Shown piece by piece: positions 39,268 to 46,838 of a DNA stretch of 64,000 nucleotides. The first letter of the stretch is position 1; each line of letters begins with the position of its first letter. The stretch is from Lichenicoccus sp964247695 (lineage in GTDB: Bacteria; Pseudomonadota; Alphaproteobacteria; Acetobacterales; Acetobacteraceae). The stretch covers positions 1-64,000 of the forward strand of contig CAXTVI010000004.1 of assembly GCA_964247695.1 (NCBI GenBank). Reading direction: 5' to 3'. Below the pieces are notes generated by a model, which was given only the letters and a program-made list of their open reading frames with translations, was not told the DNA's origin and ran no database searches. The position numbers were made by a program, and so were the translations under genes.

Positions 39268-40709
39268 ACCGCCGCCCCGGCGCGGCCGATGGCGCCGGCA
39301 TCCGGCAGCGTCCACGCATTCCGGCACAGGTCGAGCAGGTGACGCGCGCGGTCCGGCGGCAGGATGCCGTCGACGAGGCCGTCGAACTTGTCCGCCAGTT
39401 GTGCATCGGTCATCGGGTTGTCCTGGCTACCGACCGCGTGCCGGATGAACAGGTGCAGCCGGCGCCCGTCCACCAGGGTGACGTCGAGATCGGCCTGGTC
39501 CTTCCGGATTGCCGCATCCGTCGCCAGCGTGATCCTGCCACGGACCGCGACCACCACGGGATCGCGCACGGCGGCATCGGTGAAGGCCTGCTCCCCGGCG
39601 CGTCCGGTCACCAGGGCGACCGCGGTCGCGTGTGTGATGCTGAACTTGCCCTCGAGGCCGGTCTGCGGCGAGGTCTTTCCCATCAGGACCGGCACCAGCG
39701 GGTTCACCCGCAGCGCGACGCTCGCGATGTCGGACGGATGCAGCGCATGCGCATCCCGGAGCTGGATCGCGGCGTCGATCGCCGGGTGCGCCACGATGCC
39801 GCAGGCGAACGGCTTGTAGGTGTTCAGCGCCAGCTCGTAGCGGCTTCCGAGCCCGTCGGTGATCTGCGACCAGTCGTGCCGGGTGCTGAGCGCCTGCCCC
39901 CAGCCATCGAACCCCTCGATCGCGACCTCGGACGCGGTGTAGCCAGCCTCCGCCAGCAGCGCCGACAGCATGCCGTTCTGCGCCGCGCGTCCGGGATGGA
40001 AGCTCTTGGTGTCGGAGCCGAACTGCACCTTGAGCCCGACCGGCTGCGACGCGGCGAGACCCAGGGCCCACGCCATATGCTGCTCGTCGAGCTGCAGCAG
40101 GCGTCCGATCGCCGCGGCGGCGCCGAACACGCCGGTGGTGCCGGTGATGTGCCAGCCCATCGCGTAGTGCTCCGGATAGACGGAATTGCCGATCCGGCAC
40201 TCGATCTCGCAGCCGATCACCAGCGCGTTCATGAACTCCGCGCCCGAGACCGGACGATATTCCGCGAACGCGGTCAGCGCGGAGGCGACAGGACCCGCCG
40301 GGTGGATGATGGTCTTGAGGTGGGTGTCGTCGAAATCCAGCACGTGCGAGCTGATGCCGTTGACCAGGGCGGCATGCAGCGCATCGAGCCGCTCGGTGCG
40401 CCCGAACAGGCTGGCCTGCGGCGGTCCGGAGAACGGCTTGAGCGCCACCACCGCATGCGTCGGCGCCGGCTGCCGCGAGCCGCCGACGGCACAGCCGACC
40501 CAGTTCAGCAGCGTCCGCGTGGCCTGGTGGCGCACCGCCTCCGGCACCTGCGCCACCGGGGCGGTCGCGGCATAGCGCGCGATGATGTGGGTGATCGGCG
40601 GTGGCGGCTGGTGCGGCACCGGATCGGTCGCCCGGGCTTCGGGGCCGGCAGCCAGGGTGGTCAGGGCGGCGGTGGCGCGGAACAGGCCGCGACGAGCGAT
40701 GGCAGGCAT
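39264..40709 (-). CDS. MmgE/PrpD-family protein with Tat-like leader
   Basis: 481 residues. The body is MmgE/PrpD (2-methylcitrate dehydratase / cis-aconitate decarboxylase / iminodisuccinate epimerase superfamily): NWVGCAVGGSRQPAP, GISSHVLDFDDTHLKTIIHP, YAMGWHITGTTGVFGAAAA, KSFHPGRAAQNGMLSALL and YKPFACGIVAHPAID. The N-terminus (ARRGLFRATAALTTLAAG, then EARA-T) looks like a twin-arginine signal peptide, unusual because the family is normally cytoplasmic. It follows the hydroxyacid dehydrogenase gene by 10 bases in the amine-oxidase operon. The substrate is unknown. Confidence 0.85.
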   Translation of the reverse strand: MPAIARRGLFRATAALTTLAAGPEARATDPVPHQPPPPITHIIARYAATAPVAQVPEAVRHQATRTLLNWVGCAVGGSRQPAPTHAVVALKPFSGPPQASLFGRTERLDALHAALVNGISSHVLDFDDTHLKTIIHPAGPVASALTAFAEYRPVSGAEFMNALVIGCEIECRIGNSVYPEHYAMGWHITGTTGVFGAAAAIGRLLQLDEQHMAWALGLAASQPVGLKVQFGSDTKSFHPGRAAQNGMLSALLAEAGYTASEVAIEGFDGWGQALSTRHDWSQITDGLGSRYELALNTYKPFACGIVAHPAIDAAIQLRDAHALHPSDIASVALRVNPLVPVLMGKTSPQTGLEGKFSITHATAVALVTGRAGEQAFTDAAVRDPVVVAVRGRITLATDAAIRKDQADLDVTLVDGRRLHLFIRHAVGSQDNPMTDAQLADKFDGLVDGILPPDRARHLLDLCRNAWTLPDAGAIGRAGAAV

Positions 40710-40719
40710 GCGGCGAAGG

Positions 40720-41724
40720 CTAGCGGGGGCGCTCCCCGCTGGCGAGGTCCGCCAACGCCTCGGGGTTGATCACCCGGATGGGCGCACCGCCCAGGAAGGC
40801 GAGGGCGTTCGCGACACTCTGCGGGTAGAAATCGGCCCAGGTCTCGACGACGCCGTAGCCGAGATGCGGCGCCAGCACCGTGTTGCCCGCATGCCGCAGC
40901 GGATGGTCGGCGGGCAGCGGCTCGCGGTCGTAGACGTCGAGTGCGGCCACGATGCGGCCACTCTGCACGGCCTGCACCAGCGCCGCCTCGTCGACCAGCG
41001 GGCCGCGCGAGGTGTTGATCAGGATCGCGCCCGGCTTCATGCGCGCCAGTTCGGCCATGCCCAGGATGCCGCGGGTGCCCTCCGCGAGCACCAGGTGCAG
41101 GCTGACAGCGTCCGACTGTTCCAGCAGCTTGTCGAGCGGGACGCGCCGGGCGCCGGCGGCGGCGGCGGCCTCGTCGGTGAGGTTCCGGCTCCAGGCCAGC
41201 ACCTCCATGTCGAGTGCCTTTCCGTAGCGGGCCATGCGGGCGCCGAGCCGGCCGAGTCCGACCAGGCCAAGCGTGCGGCCGGCCAGCGTGATGCCGATCG
41301 GCAGCCCGTGCTGGAACCGTCCGGCCCGCATGTTGGCGTCGCCCGCGGGGATGCCGCGCGCTGCCGCCAGCAGCAACCCGAGGGCCAGTTCCGCCGGCGC
41401 CGATGCTCCGCGTCCGGAGCCCTGCGTGTTGCACACAACGATTCCACGGGCGGTGCAGGCGGCAAGGTCGAGGGACAGGTTCCTCGGACCGGTGATGCCC
41501 AGCATGCGCAGGCGGGGGAGCCGGGCGATCAGCGATCCCGGCAGGGGCGTGCGCTCGCGCATCGACAGCACGATCTCGAAGTCCGCAAGCGCAACGGCGG
41601 CGGCAGCCTCGTCCGTGAATGCATCTTCGAAGAACCGAAGCTCCGCACGGGAGGTCAGGGCCGCCCAGTCCGCGCTGTCACGCGCAATCCCCTGCCAGTC
41701 ATCGAGGATCGCAACCCTGGTCAT
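40720..41724 (-). CDS. D-2-hydroxyacid dehydrogenase
   Basis: 334 residues of the formate/glycerate dehydrogenase-like family, reducing 2-oxo acids to D-2-hydroxy acids with NAD(P)H, or the reverse. Rossmann motif LGLVGLGRLGARMARYG; the catalytic Arg in INTSRGPLVDEAAL, the Glu in DVYDREPLPADHP and the His in LAPHLGYGV are all present. It has no signal peptide, so it is cytoplasmic. ATG 41724 gives the expected MTRVAILDDWQG start. It begins 4 bases after ridA; in this operon it could reduce the 2-oxo acid left after amine oxidation and imine hydrolysis. Confidence 0.88.
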   Translation of the reverse strand: MTRVAILDDWQGIARDSADWAALTSRAELRFFEDAFTDEAAAAVALADFEIVLSMRERTPLPGSLIARLPRLRMLGITGPRNLSLDLAACTARGIVVCNTQGSGRGASAPAELALGLLLAAARGIPAGDANMRAGRFQHGLPIGITLAGRTLGLVGLGRLGARMARYGKALDMEVLAWSRNLTDEAAAAAGARRVPLDKLLEQSDAVSLHLVLAEGTRGILGMAELARMKPGAILINTSRGPLVDEAALVQAVQSGRIVAALDVYDREPLPADHPLRHAGNTVLAPHLGYGVVETWADFYPQSVANALAFLGGAPIRVINPEALADLASGERPR

Positions 41725-41728
41725 GCCG

Positions 41729-42196
41729 TCACGGCTTTCGTACTGCGATGACCTCGATCTCGAGCAGCATGCCGGGACCGGCCAACCCTGCCACCTCGAA
41801 CGCGGCACGGGTCGGCAGGTTCGGCTGCGCGGTCGTGCCGAACGCCTCCTTGTAGGCCTTCATCATGCCGGCGAAATCCATCTTGCCGGTCTTCGGGTCC
41901 GGGGCGAGGAAGACATGCATCGCGACGATGTCGCCGAGCCCCAGATGCAGGGCCGCCAGTTCGCCCGCGATGCGCTTGATCTCGCTGCGCGCCTGGCTCT
42001 CGGTGTCGGTGGCATGGTCGGCGGGGTCGGGGCCGACGCCCGAGAGATAGATCGTGGAGTAGCCCGCCGGCACCTCGACGGAGGCGGCGATCGGGAAGTT
42101 CGCGACAGGATGACGCACGACCTCCGCCGCCTGGGCCGAGGTCGCGAGGCCGGACGCGAACAGCAGCGCGGCGGCGCCTTGGGACACTCTTCTCAT
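41729..42196 (-). CDS. RidA-family deaminase with signal peptide (predicted periplasmic)
   Basis: 155 residues. A Sec signal peptide covers about residues 1-24 (MRRVSQGAAALLFASGLATS, then AQA-A). The RidA/YjgF domain follows, keeping the substrate-binding Arg in LPTRAAFEVAGL and the Glu in LLEIEVIAV, which are needed for imine hydrolysis in archetypal RidA. RidA proteins hydrolyse reactive enamines/imines to oxo compounds and ammonia. Export is unusual; it fits treating the product of the adjacent exported amine oxidase. The ribosome site AAGGAGA lies 10 bases before the ATG; 4 bases separate it from the cytochrome gene. Confidence 0.88.
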   Translation of the reverse strand: MRRVSQGAAALLFASGLATSAQAAEVVRHPVANFPIAASVEVPAGYSTIYLSGVGPDPADHATDTESQARSEIKRIAGELAALHLGLGDIVAMHVFLAPDPKTGKMDFAGMMKAYKEAFGTTAQPNLPTRAAFEVAGLAGPGMLLEIEVIAVRKP

Positions 42197-42200
42197 TGTC

Positions 42201-42617
42201 TCAGTTCTCCTTGGTCGGCGCCGGCCCGCGCACCGCCGCGATGTCGGCGGCGCCCACCGCATCCTTGAAGTCGTTGCCGAAATGCGTGCGGACATAGGTG
42301 ATGACGGCCGCGATCTGCTGGTCGGACAGCATGCCGTTGAACCAGGGCATGCCGCCCATCCCGTTCAGCACCACATAGACCGGGTAGCCGGAGCTCCCGA
42401 GCCTGGCGTTGCGCGCCAGAGCCGGGATCCGTGCCGCCCCTACGCCGCCCTGCCCGTTCGCCATGTGGCAGCCCTGGCAGACATGCTGGTAGACCTGCTG
42501 GCCGGTGGCGGCCCGGATGGTGCTGGTGCCGGCGCTGCTGGCGGCGTCAGCCAGCGCCGGCCCCGCCAGGCCGAGGCTCGCAGCCGCGACGGCCGCGGTG
42601 AGAGCGCGGCGCATCAT
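42201..42617 (-). CDS. Periplasmic cytochrome c
   Basis: 138 residues: signal peptide to about residue 24 (ending ALA-D), then a single class I haem c site CQGCH (residues 47-51). A likely distal Met lies in NGMGGMPWFNGMLSD, and a C-terminal helix is present (QQIAAVITYVRTHF). It overlaps the amine oxidase stop by four bases (ATGA), so the two are made together. It is the probable electron acceptor of the flavoenzyme, as CycN is for the nicotine-degrading amine oxidase NicA2. Confidence 0.9.
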   Translation of the reverse strand: MMRRALTAAVAAASLGLAGPALADAASSAGTSTIRAATGQQVYQHVCQGCHMANGQGGVGAARIPALARNARLGSSGYPVYVVLNGMGGMPWFNGMLSDQQIAAVITYVRTHFGNDFKDAVGAADIAAVRGPAPTKEN

Positions 42618-44209
42618 GCCGACCCCACGGCGCGCTGGTGCATCTGCGTGATCGCCGCCAGCGACGACAGCAGCGCGCCCTCCTGCCAGCAGCCGACATA
42701 GGACGCGTGCTCGCCGGCCAGCACCAGCCGACGGTCCATCTCGGTCAGGTCCTTGTAGTGCCTGCGCCGGCTCTCCTCGCTCCACATGGCGCAGCAGCCG
42801 AGCGTCCAGGGCATCCGGCTCCAGGCCACGCCGACGCCAGTCCGGAATTCCTTCGGATACTGGCGGTGCAGGACAGTGCCCTGGGCGAGCGCCGCCTGCA
42901 CCCGCTCCTCCGGCGTCTTGCCGGCGAAGTCGTAGGCCGCGGCGCCGAACATGTAGGCGCCGAGCAGCACCGCCGGCCCGTTCGAGAAATAGCCGTGGCT
43001 CGGATAGGAGATCTGGCTCATCGGCTGGTCGGTGAAGCTGATGCCGCCATAGATCTGCTCGTCCTCCTCCCAGAAGCGCCGGTTGAACTCCAGCCCGACC
43101 TTCACCGAGCTCTCGTACGGCACCGCCTGGATCGCCTGGCGCAGCGGCGCGCGCGCCTGCACGTCGACCTGGCTCAGCACCGACAGCGGAATGGTGCAGA
43201 CGCAGTAGTCCGCATGCGCCTGCCCGACCGCGCCGCCATGGTTGTTGTCGTCGTAGGTCACGGTGACGCCGTGCTCGTCCTGCGCGATGCGCGTCACCTT
43301 GAGGTTGTGGGTGACCAGCCCCTCGACCTGGCGAGCGAACGCCTTCCCGATCATGTCCATGCCGCCGACCGGCTGGAACATGGTGGTCTGCATCTCGTAG
43401 TTCATGTTGAAGGCGAGCCACTGCCACAGGCCGGATTTCAGCACCTCGGCGCGCGGCAGCGGCTCGGAGGGCACCGGCGCCCCGTCCGGTCCGCCGCCCT
43501 GCGCCTTGGACCACCCGCGTCGTTTCGAGACCTCGCCGCTGCTCCTGTAGGCATAGTTGGCATCCAGCAGCCCCCAGCCCTGCATGGCGGCGAGCAGGTC
43601 GTGCCGCTCGTCGGCGCCGACCACGTCGTCGAGGTGGTGCTGGTTCACCGCCTTGGCCAGCAGCTCCGCGGTCTGGCCGTTGAAGTCGGTCATGATGTCG
43701 CGGTAGCGCTGCGGCGTGCCGCCGAAGCTCTGGCTGTTATGCAGCAGGCTGTTGTGGTTGACCTCGATGAACGGCTCCAGCGCCACCCCGAAGGCGCGGC
43801 AGTAGTGCAGCAGCGCCTGGTGGTGGTACGGAATACGCCAAGGACCTGGGTTGATGTAGTTTCCGGGTGCGAAGCCGACCTTCTGCGTGGCGCCGCCGAG
43901 CTCGGTCAGCGTGTCGCCGCCGCGCAGCGAGAAGTTACGGCCGCCGGAGCGGTTCTGGTATTCGAGGATGCGCACGCTGTAGCCGGCCCGGCGCAACTCG
44001 TAAGCGGCCAGCATGCCCGCGAGGCCGGCGCCGAGCACCAGGACGGTGGTGCCGGCGCGGGCCCCGGTCAGCGTCGGCGGGCTCCTGAAGTCGGTGCCGG
44101 CGGCATGGCCCATGCGGGTCATCGCCTGGTACATGGCGGCGCTGCCGGCGGTGATCCCGATCCGGGTCAGCAATTGTCGCCGGGTGGTTGGAACCTCGAT
44201 CTGCGTCAT
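42614..44209 (-). CDS. Flavin amine oxidase, Tat-exported
   Basis: 531 residues. A Tat leader with TTRRQLLTRIG (Arg at 10-11) and a following hydrophobic run predicts periplasmic export of the folded FAD protein. The FAD-binding motif is TVLVLGAGLAGMLAAYEL, then the GG motif RSGGRNFSLRGG; the PGPWRIPYHHQALLHYC block resembles L-amino-acid oxidases, and LVLAGEHASYVGCWQEGALLS is the C-terminal FAD site. It oxidises an amine or amino acid to an imine. The cytochrome c partner suggests it works as a dehydrogenase rather than an oxidase. ATG 44209 is preferred to TTG 44215. First gene of a seven-gene operon. Confidence 0.9.
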   Translation of the reverse strand: MTQIEVPTTRRQLLTRIGITAGSAAMYQAMTRMGHAAGTDFRSPPTLTGARAGTTVLVLGAGLAGMLAAYELRRAGYSVRILEYQNRSGGRNFSLRGGDTLTELGGATQKVGFAPGNYINPGPWRIPYHHQALLHYCRAFGVALEPFIEVNHNSLLHNSQSFGGTPQRYRDIMTDFNGQTAELLAKAVNQHHLDDVVGADERHDLLAAMQGWGLLDANYAYRSSGEVSKRRGWSKAQGGGPDGAPVPSEPLPRAEVLKSGLWQWLAFNMNYEMQTTMFQPVGGMDMIGKAFARQVEGLVTHNLKVTRIAQDEHGVTVTYDDNNHGGAVGQAHADYCVCTIPLSVLSQVDVQARAPLRQAIQAVPYESSVKVGLEFNRRFWEEDEQIYGGISFTDQPMSQISYPSHGYFSNGPAVLLGAYMFGAAAYDFAGKTPEERVQAALAQGTVLHRQYPKEFRTGVGVAWSRMPWTLGCCAMWSEESRRRHYKDLTEMDRRLVLAGEHASYVGCWQEGALLSSLAAITQMHQRAVGSA

Positions 44210-44239
44210 ACTCAAGCAAAATGCTCCGGATCAGTGCAA

Positions 44240-44269
44240 ATTCCAGTCAACATGCAGGCAATCTGTCAA
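44240..44269 (-). promoter_or_regulatory. Candidate sigma-70 promoter for the amine-oxidase operon
   Basis: On the minus strand a perfect TTGACA (44264-44269) is followed after 18 bases by TGGAAT (44240-44245), two mismatches from TATAAT. It is 30 bases upstream of the amine oxidase ATG. Confidence 0.45.
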
Positions 44270-44434
44270 TAAAGCAGGCATATTGTGCGACTTCCGCGGC
44301 ATGATCGCCTCGTCTTGTCGTGATCTATGCCTGACACAGGTTTGCGCTCGGCAGCAACGACTGATTGGTAAGCATAAAATCGTCCGACAAGCGGCACCTG
44401 CTGCATGAACAGGCACGTCGATCGCGACGCGCGA

Positions 44435-44454
44435 CTGTTGCAAGGCTGTTGCAA
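44435..44454. repeat. Tandem 9-base direct repeat, possible operator of the Rieske gene
   Basis: CTGTTGCAA occurs twice, separated by GG, giving an 11-base period of one helical turn. Two copies on the same DNA face suggest side-by-side binding of a regulator. It could also be chance. Confidence 0.4.
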
Positions 44455-44537
44455 TTACGTGTTCGCGAGATCGTCCCGACCGACTAAGGTTGCGCCGACG
44501 CGTTGCGCGCCGTGACGCCACGACCGATCGAGGACTG

Positions 44538-45719
44538 ATGGATCACGCGTTTCCTATCACCGACGAGCCGTTGGACAGCCCCGGTCCGGTCACTCTGCAG
44601 GCGCGTCCGGCGTCCGGGCCGGCCGAAAGCCGTGGCCCGGACCTGCGCCGCGTGCGTTGCCACCCGGACCACTGGTATCCGGTTGCCTGGTCGCGCGAAC
44701 TCAAGCCCGGCGGCGTGCTCGGCGTGCGCTATGCCGGCGAAGCGATCGTGCTGGTGCGCCCGAAGGAAGGCGCAGTCTATGCGCTGGAGGATCGTTGCGC
44801 GCACCGGCAGGTCCCGCTGAGCAAGGGCAGCGTCGACGGGCAGGCGGTGCGCTGCTGCTATCACGGCTGGGCCTATGGCCGCTCCGGCGCCTGCGTGGAC
44901 GTGCCCTATATCGGCAAGGACAAGCTGCCGAACGGCGTGCGCTCCTATCCCTGTCAGGAGGTCGGTGGCCTGATCATGGTGTTCCCTGGCGATGCGGCGC
45001 TCGCCGCGACCACGCCGGTGCCGTGCTTCGGAGCCTCGGCCGACCCCGCCTACAAGACCCGCCGCTTCGGCCGCGTGGTCGGCTGCCACTACAGCTTCAT
45101 GCATGAGAACCTGATGGACATGAACCATCAGTTCATGCACGCCAAGCAGATGGGCCAGATGAAGCCGCGCTTCCTCGGCCAGGATCGCGGCGAGGACTGG
45201 ATCGAGGCGCGCTACAGCTTCGCGCGCACCGGCGGCAAGCAACCGCTCGGCGAAGCGCTGATCTTCGGCGAGCGGCGCGGCACCGAAAAGAAGCACGCCG
45301 ACCGCGACGTCATGACCATCCGCACCGAATACCCGTACCAGACGCTGCGCATCCGCACCAAGGACGAGGCGCCGGTGATGGATCTCTGGATCGCCTACAC
45401 GCCGCAGGACGAGGAGCAGCGCAGCAACCGCACCTTCGGCCTGCTCTCGGTGCGCAAGCCGAAGATCCCTGGCATCCTGCAGGCGGCGTGGCCGCTGCTG
45501 GTGCTGTTCACCGAACGGATCTTCCGCGAGGATCGCGACATCGTCGAGATGGAGCAGGCGGCGCACGATGCCCAGGGCGAGGACCGCAACCAGGAGGTGT
45601 TCCCGGTGATCCGCAACCTGCGCGGGTTGCTGGCGGCACGCGGGATCGAGGTCTGCGAGAGCGGGGCTCAGGTCGCGCCTGCCGGGACCTGCCAGCATCT
45701 GGGCGACGGGGTCGCGTGA
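44538..45719 (+). CDS. Rieske non-haem iron oxygenase, alpha-subunit type
   Basis: 393 residues. The Rieske 2Fe-2S ligands are CAH (Cys87, His89) and CCYH (Cys106, His109). The mononuclear iron site follows in ENLMDMNHQFMHAK: Asp194, His197, His201. The two His are separated by three residues, whereas most ring-hydroxylating oxygenases have four; this may be a subfamily trait. It resembles single-component O-demethylase or PaO-like oxygenases needing a separate reductase, which is not encoded nearby. It is divergent from the amine-oxidase operon, and its stop overlaps the GNAT-NUDIX start (GTGA). Substrate unknown. Confidence 0.85.
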   Translation: MDHAFPITDEPLDSPGPVTLQARPASGPAESRGPDLRRVRCHPDHWYPVAWSRELKPGGVLGVRYAGEAIVLVRPKEGAVYALEDRCAHRQVPLSKGSVDGQAVRCCYHGWAYGRSGACVDVPYIGKDKLPNGVRSYPCQEVGGLIMVFPGDAALAATTPVPCFGASADPAYKTRRFGRVVGCHYSFMHENLMDMNHQFMHAKQMGQMKPRFLGQDRGEDWIEARYSFARTGGKQPLGEALIFGERRGTEKKHADRDVMTIRTEYPYQTLRIRTKDEAPVMDLWIAYTPQDEEQRSNRTFGLLSVRKPKIPGILQAAWPLLVLFTERIFREDRDIVEMEQAAHDAQGEDRNQEVFPVIRNLRGLLAARGIEVCESGAQVAPAGTCQHLGDGVA

Positions 45720-46828
45720 TCGAGGCCGGGGTCGGTTCGGTCACGACCGCCTCCCAGGAGATCCCGGCCGATGCGGGACCGCCCGCACCGGTCGGTACCG
45801 CACGCTTCGCCCTGCGCGCGCCGTGCCCCGACGACGCCGAGGCGATCCACCGGCTGGTCAATGACTGGGGCGTGGTGCGTATGCTGCCGCGCCTGCCGTT
45901 CCCGTATCCCCGCCGCCTCACCGACGAGTGGATCGCCTCCACCGCCGAACAGGCGCTGGCCGGTCGCGCGTACCACTTTGTCATCATCCGGTCGGCTGGG
46001 CCGGGACCGGAAGACGGTCGCGAGCCTGGCGATGGCGAGTTGCTCGGCTGCATCGGGTTGCGCATCGACGCCGGCGCCCGCACCGGCGACCTCGGCTACT
46101 GGATCGGACGGCGGCACTGGAACGACGGCGTTGCCCGCGAGGCGGCTGGCCGGATCGCGCGCTGGGCGCTGGCGAACCTCGAGATCGACCGGCTGGTGGC
46201 GCAGGTCGCGACCGACAATCCGGCCTCGGCGGCCGTGCTGCGCCGGATCGGCTTCCGCGAGACCGGCACCGGCCAGCAGGACTTCCTGGCGCGTGGCGGC
46301 AGCCATCCGGTGCTGCTGTTCGAGGCGACGCACGCCGATCTCGCTGCCGATCCGGGGCTGCTGGCGCGGCCGCGACCAATGCGCGAGGCGGCTCCGGCGC
46401 CCTCCGCGGAACCCCGCCTGCTGCTGGTCGCGGCCTGCGCGCTGATCGACAGTGACGGCCGCATCCTGCTGACGCGACGGCCCGAAGGCCGCTCGATGGC
46501 CGGACTGTGGGAGTTCCCCGGCGGCAAGATCGAACCGGGCGAGACCCCGGAACAGGCGCTGATCCGCGAACTGCACGAGGAGCTCGGCATCGATGTCTCC
46601 AGCACCTGCCTCGCCCCCTTCACCTTCGCCTCGCACAGGATCGCGGCCACCCCGACGGCGCCGTCGGTGCACCTGCTTATGCCGCTCTATCTGTGCCGGC
46701 GTTGGAGCGGCATCCCGGAGCCGCGCGAGGGCCAGGGCCTGGCCTGGGTCAGGCCCGAGAAGCTCGGCGACTATGCCATGCCCGAGGCCGACCGCCCGCT
46801 GGTGCCGATGCTGCGGGACTTCCTGTAG
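45716..46828 (+). CDS. GNAT acetyltransferase fused to NUDIX (MutT-like) hydrolase
   Basis: 370 residues with two domains. Residues about 25-205 are a GNAT N-acetyltransferase of the RimJ/RimL type (LGYWIGRRHWNDGVAREAA and VATDNPASAAVLRRIGF). Residues about 233-370 are a NUDIX hydrolase with a complete Nudix box at 270-292 (from GKIEPGET through RELHEELGI). The second half resembles 8-oxo-dGTP pyrophosphohydrolase MutT. Such bifunctional proteins occur in alphaproteobacteria. The GTG start overlaps the Rieske gene stop; since starts inside a Rieske gene are odd for a housekeeping enzyme, the pairing may be accidental. Confidence 0.87.
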   Translation: MIEAGVGSVTTASQEIPADAGPPAPVGTARFALRAPCPDDAEAIHRLVNDWGVVRMLPRLPFPYPRRLTDEWIASTAEQALAGRAYHFVIIRSAGPGPEDGREPGDGELLGCIGLRIDAGARTGDLGYWIGRRHWNDGVAREAAGRIARWALANLEIDRLVAQVATDNPASAAVLRRIGFRETGTGQQDFLARGGSHPVLLFEATHADLAADPGLLARPRPMREAAPAPSAEPRLLLVAACALIDSDGRILLTRRPEGRSMAGLWEFPGGKIEPGETPEQALIRELHEELGIDVSSTCLAPFTFASHRIAATPTAPSVHLLMPLYLCRRWSGIPEPREGQGLAWVRPEKLGDYAMPEADRPLVPMLRDFL

Positions 46829-46838
46829 GCCCTCTCCC

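Larger units (their letters stand above)
44210..44537. promoter_or_regulatory. Divergent control region between the amine-oxidase operon and the Rieske gene
   Basis: 328 bases without a gene, clearly richer in A/T than the flanks. It contains a candidate minus-strand promoter (44240-44269), a 7-base direct repeat GCAGGCA at 44254 and 44274 (20 bases apart, overlapping that promoter), and a 9-base direct repeat CTGTTGCAA at 44435-44443 and 44446-44454 about 85 bases before the Rieske ATG. A GAGGA ribosome site precedes ATG 44538. No regulator gene is adjacent. Confidence 0.5.
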
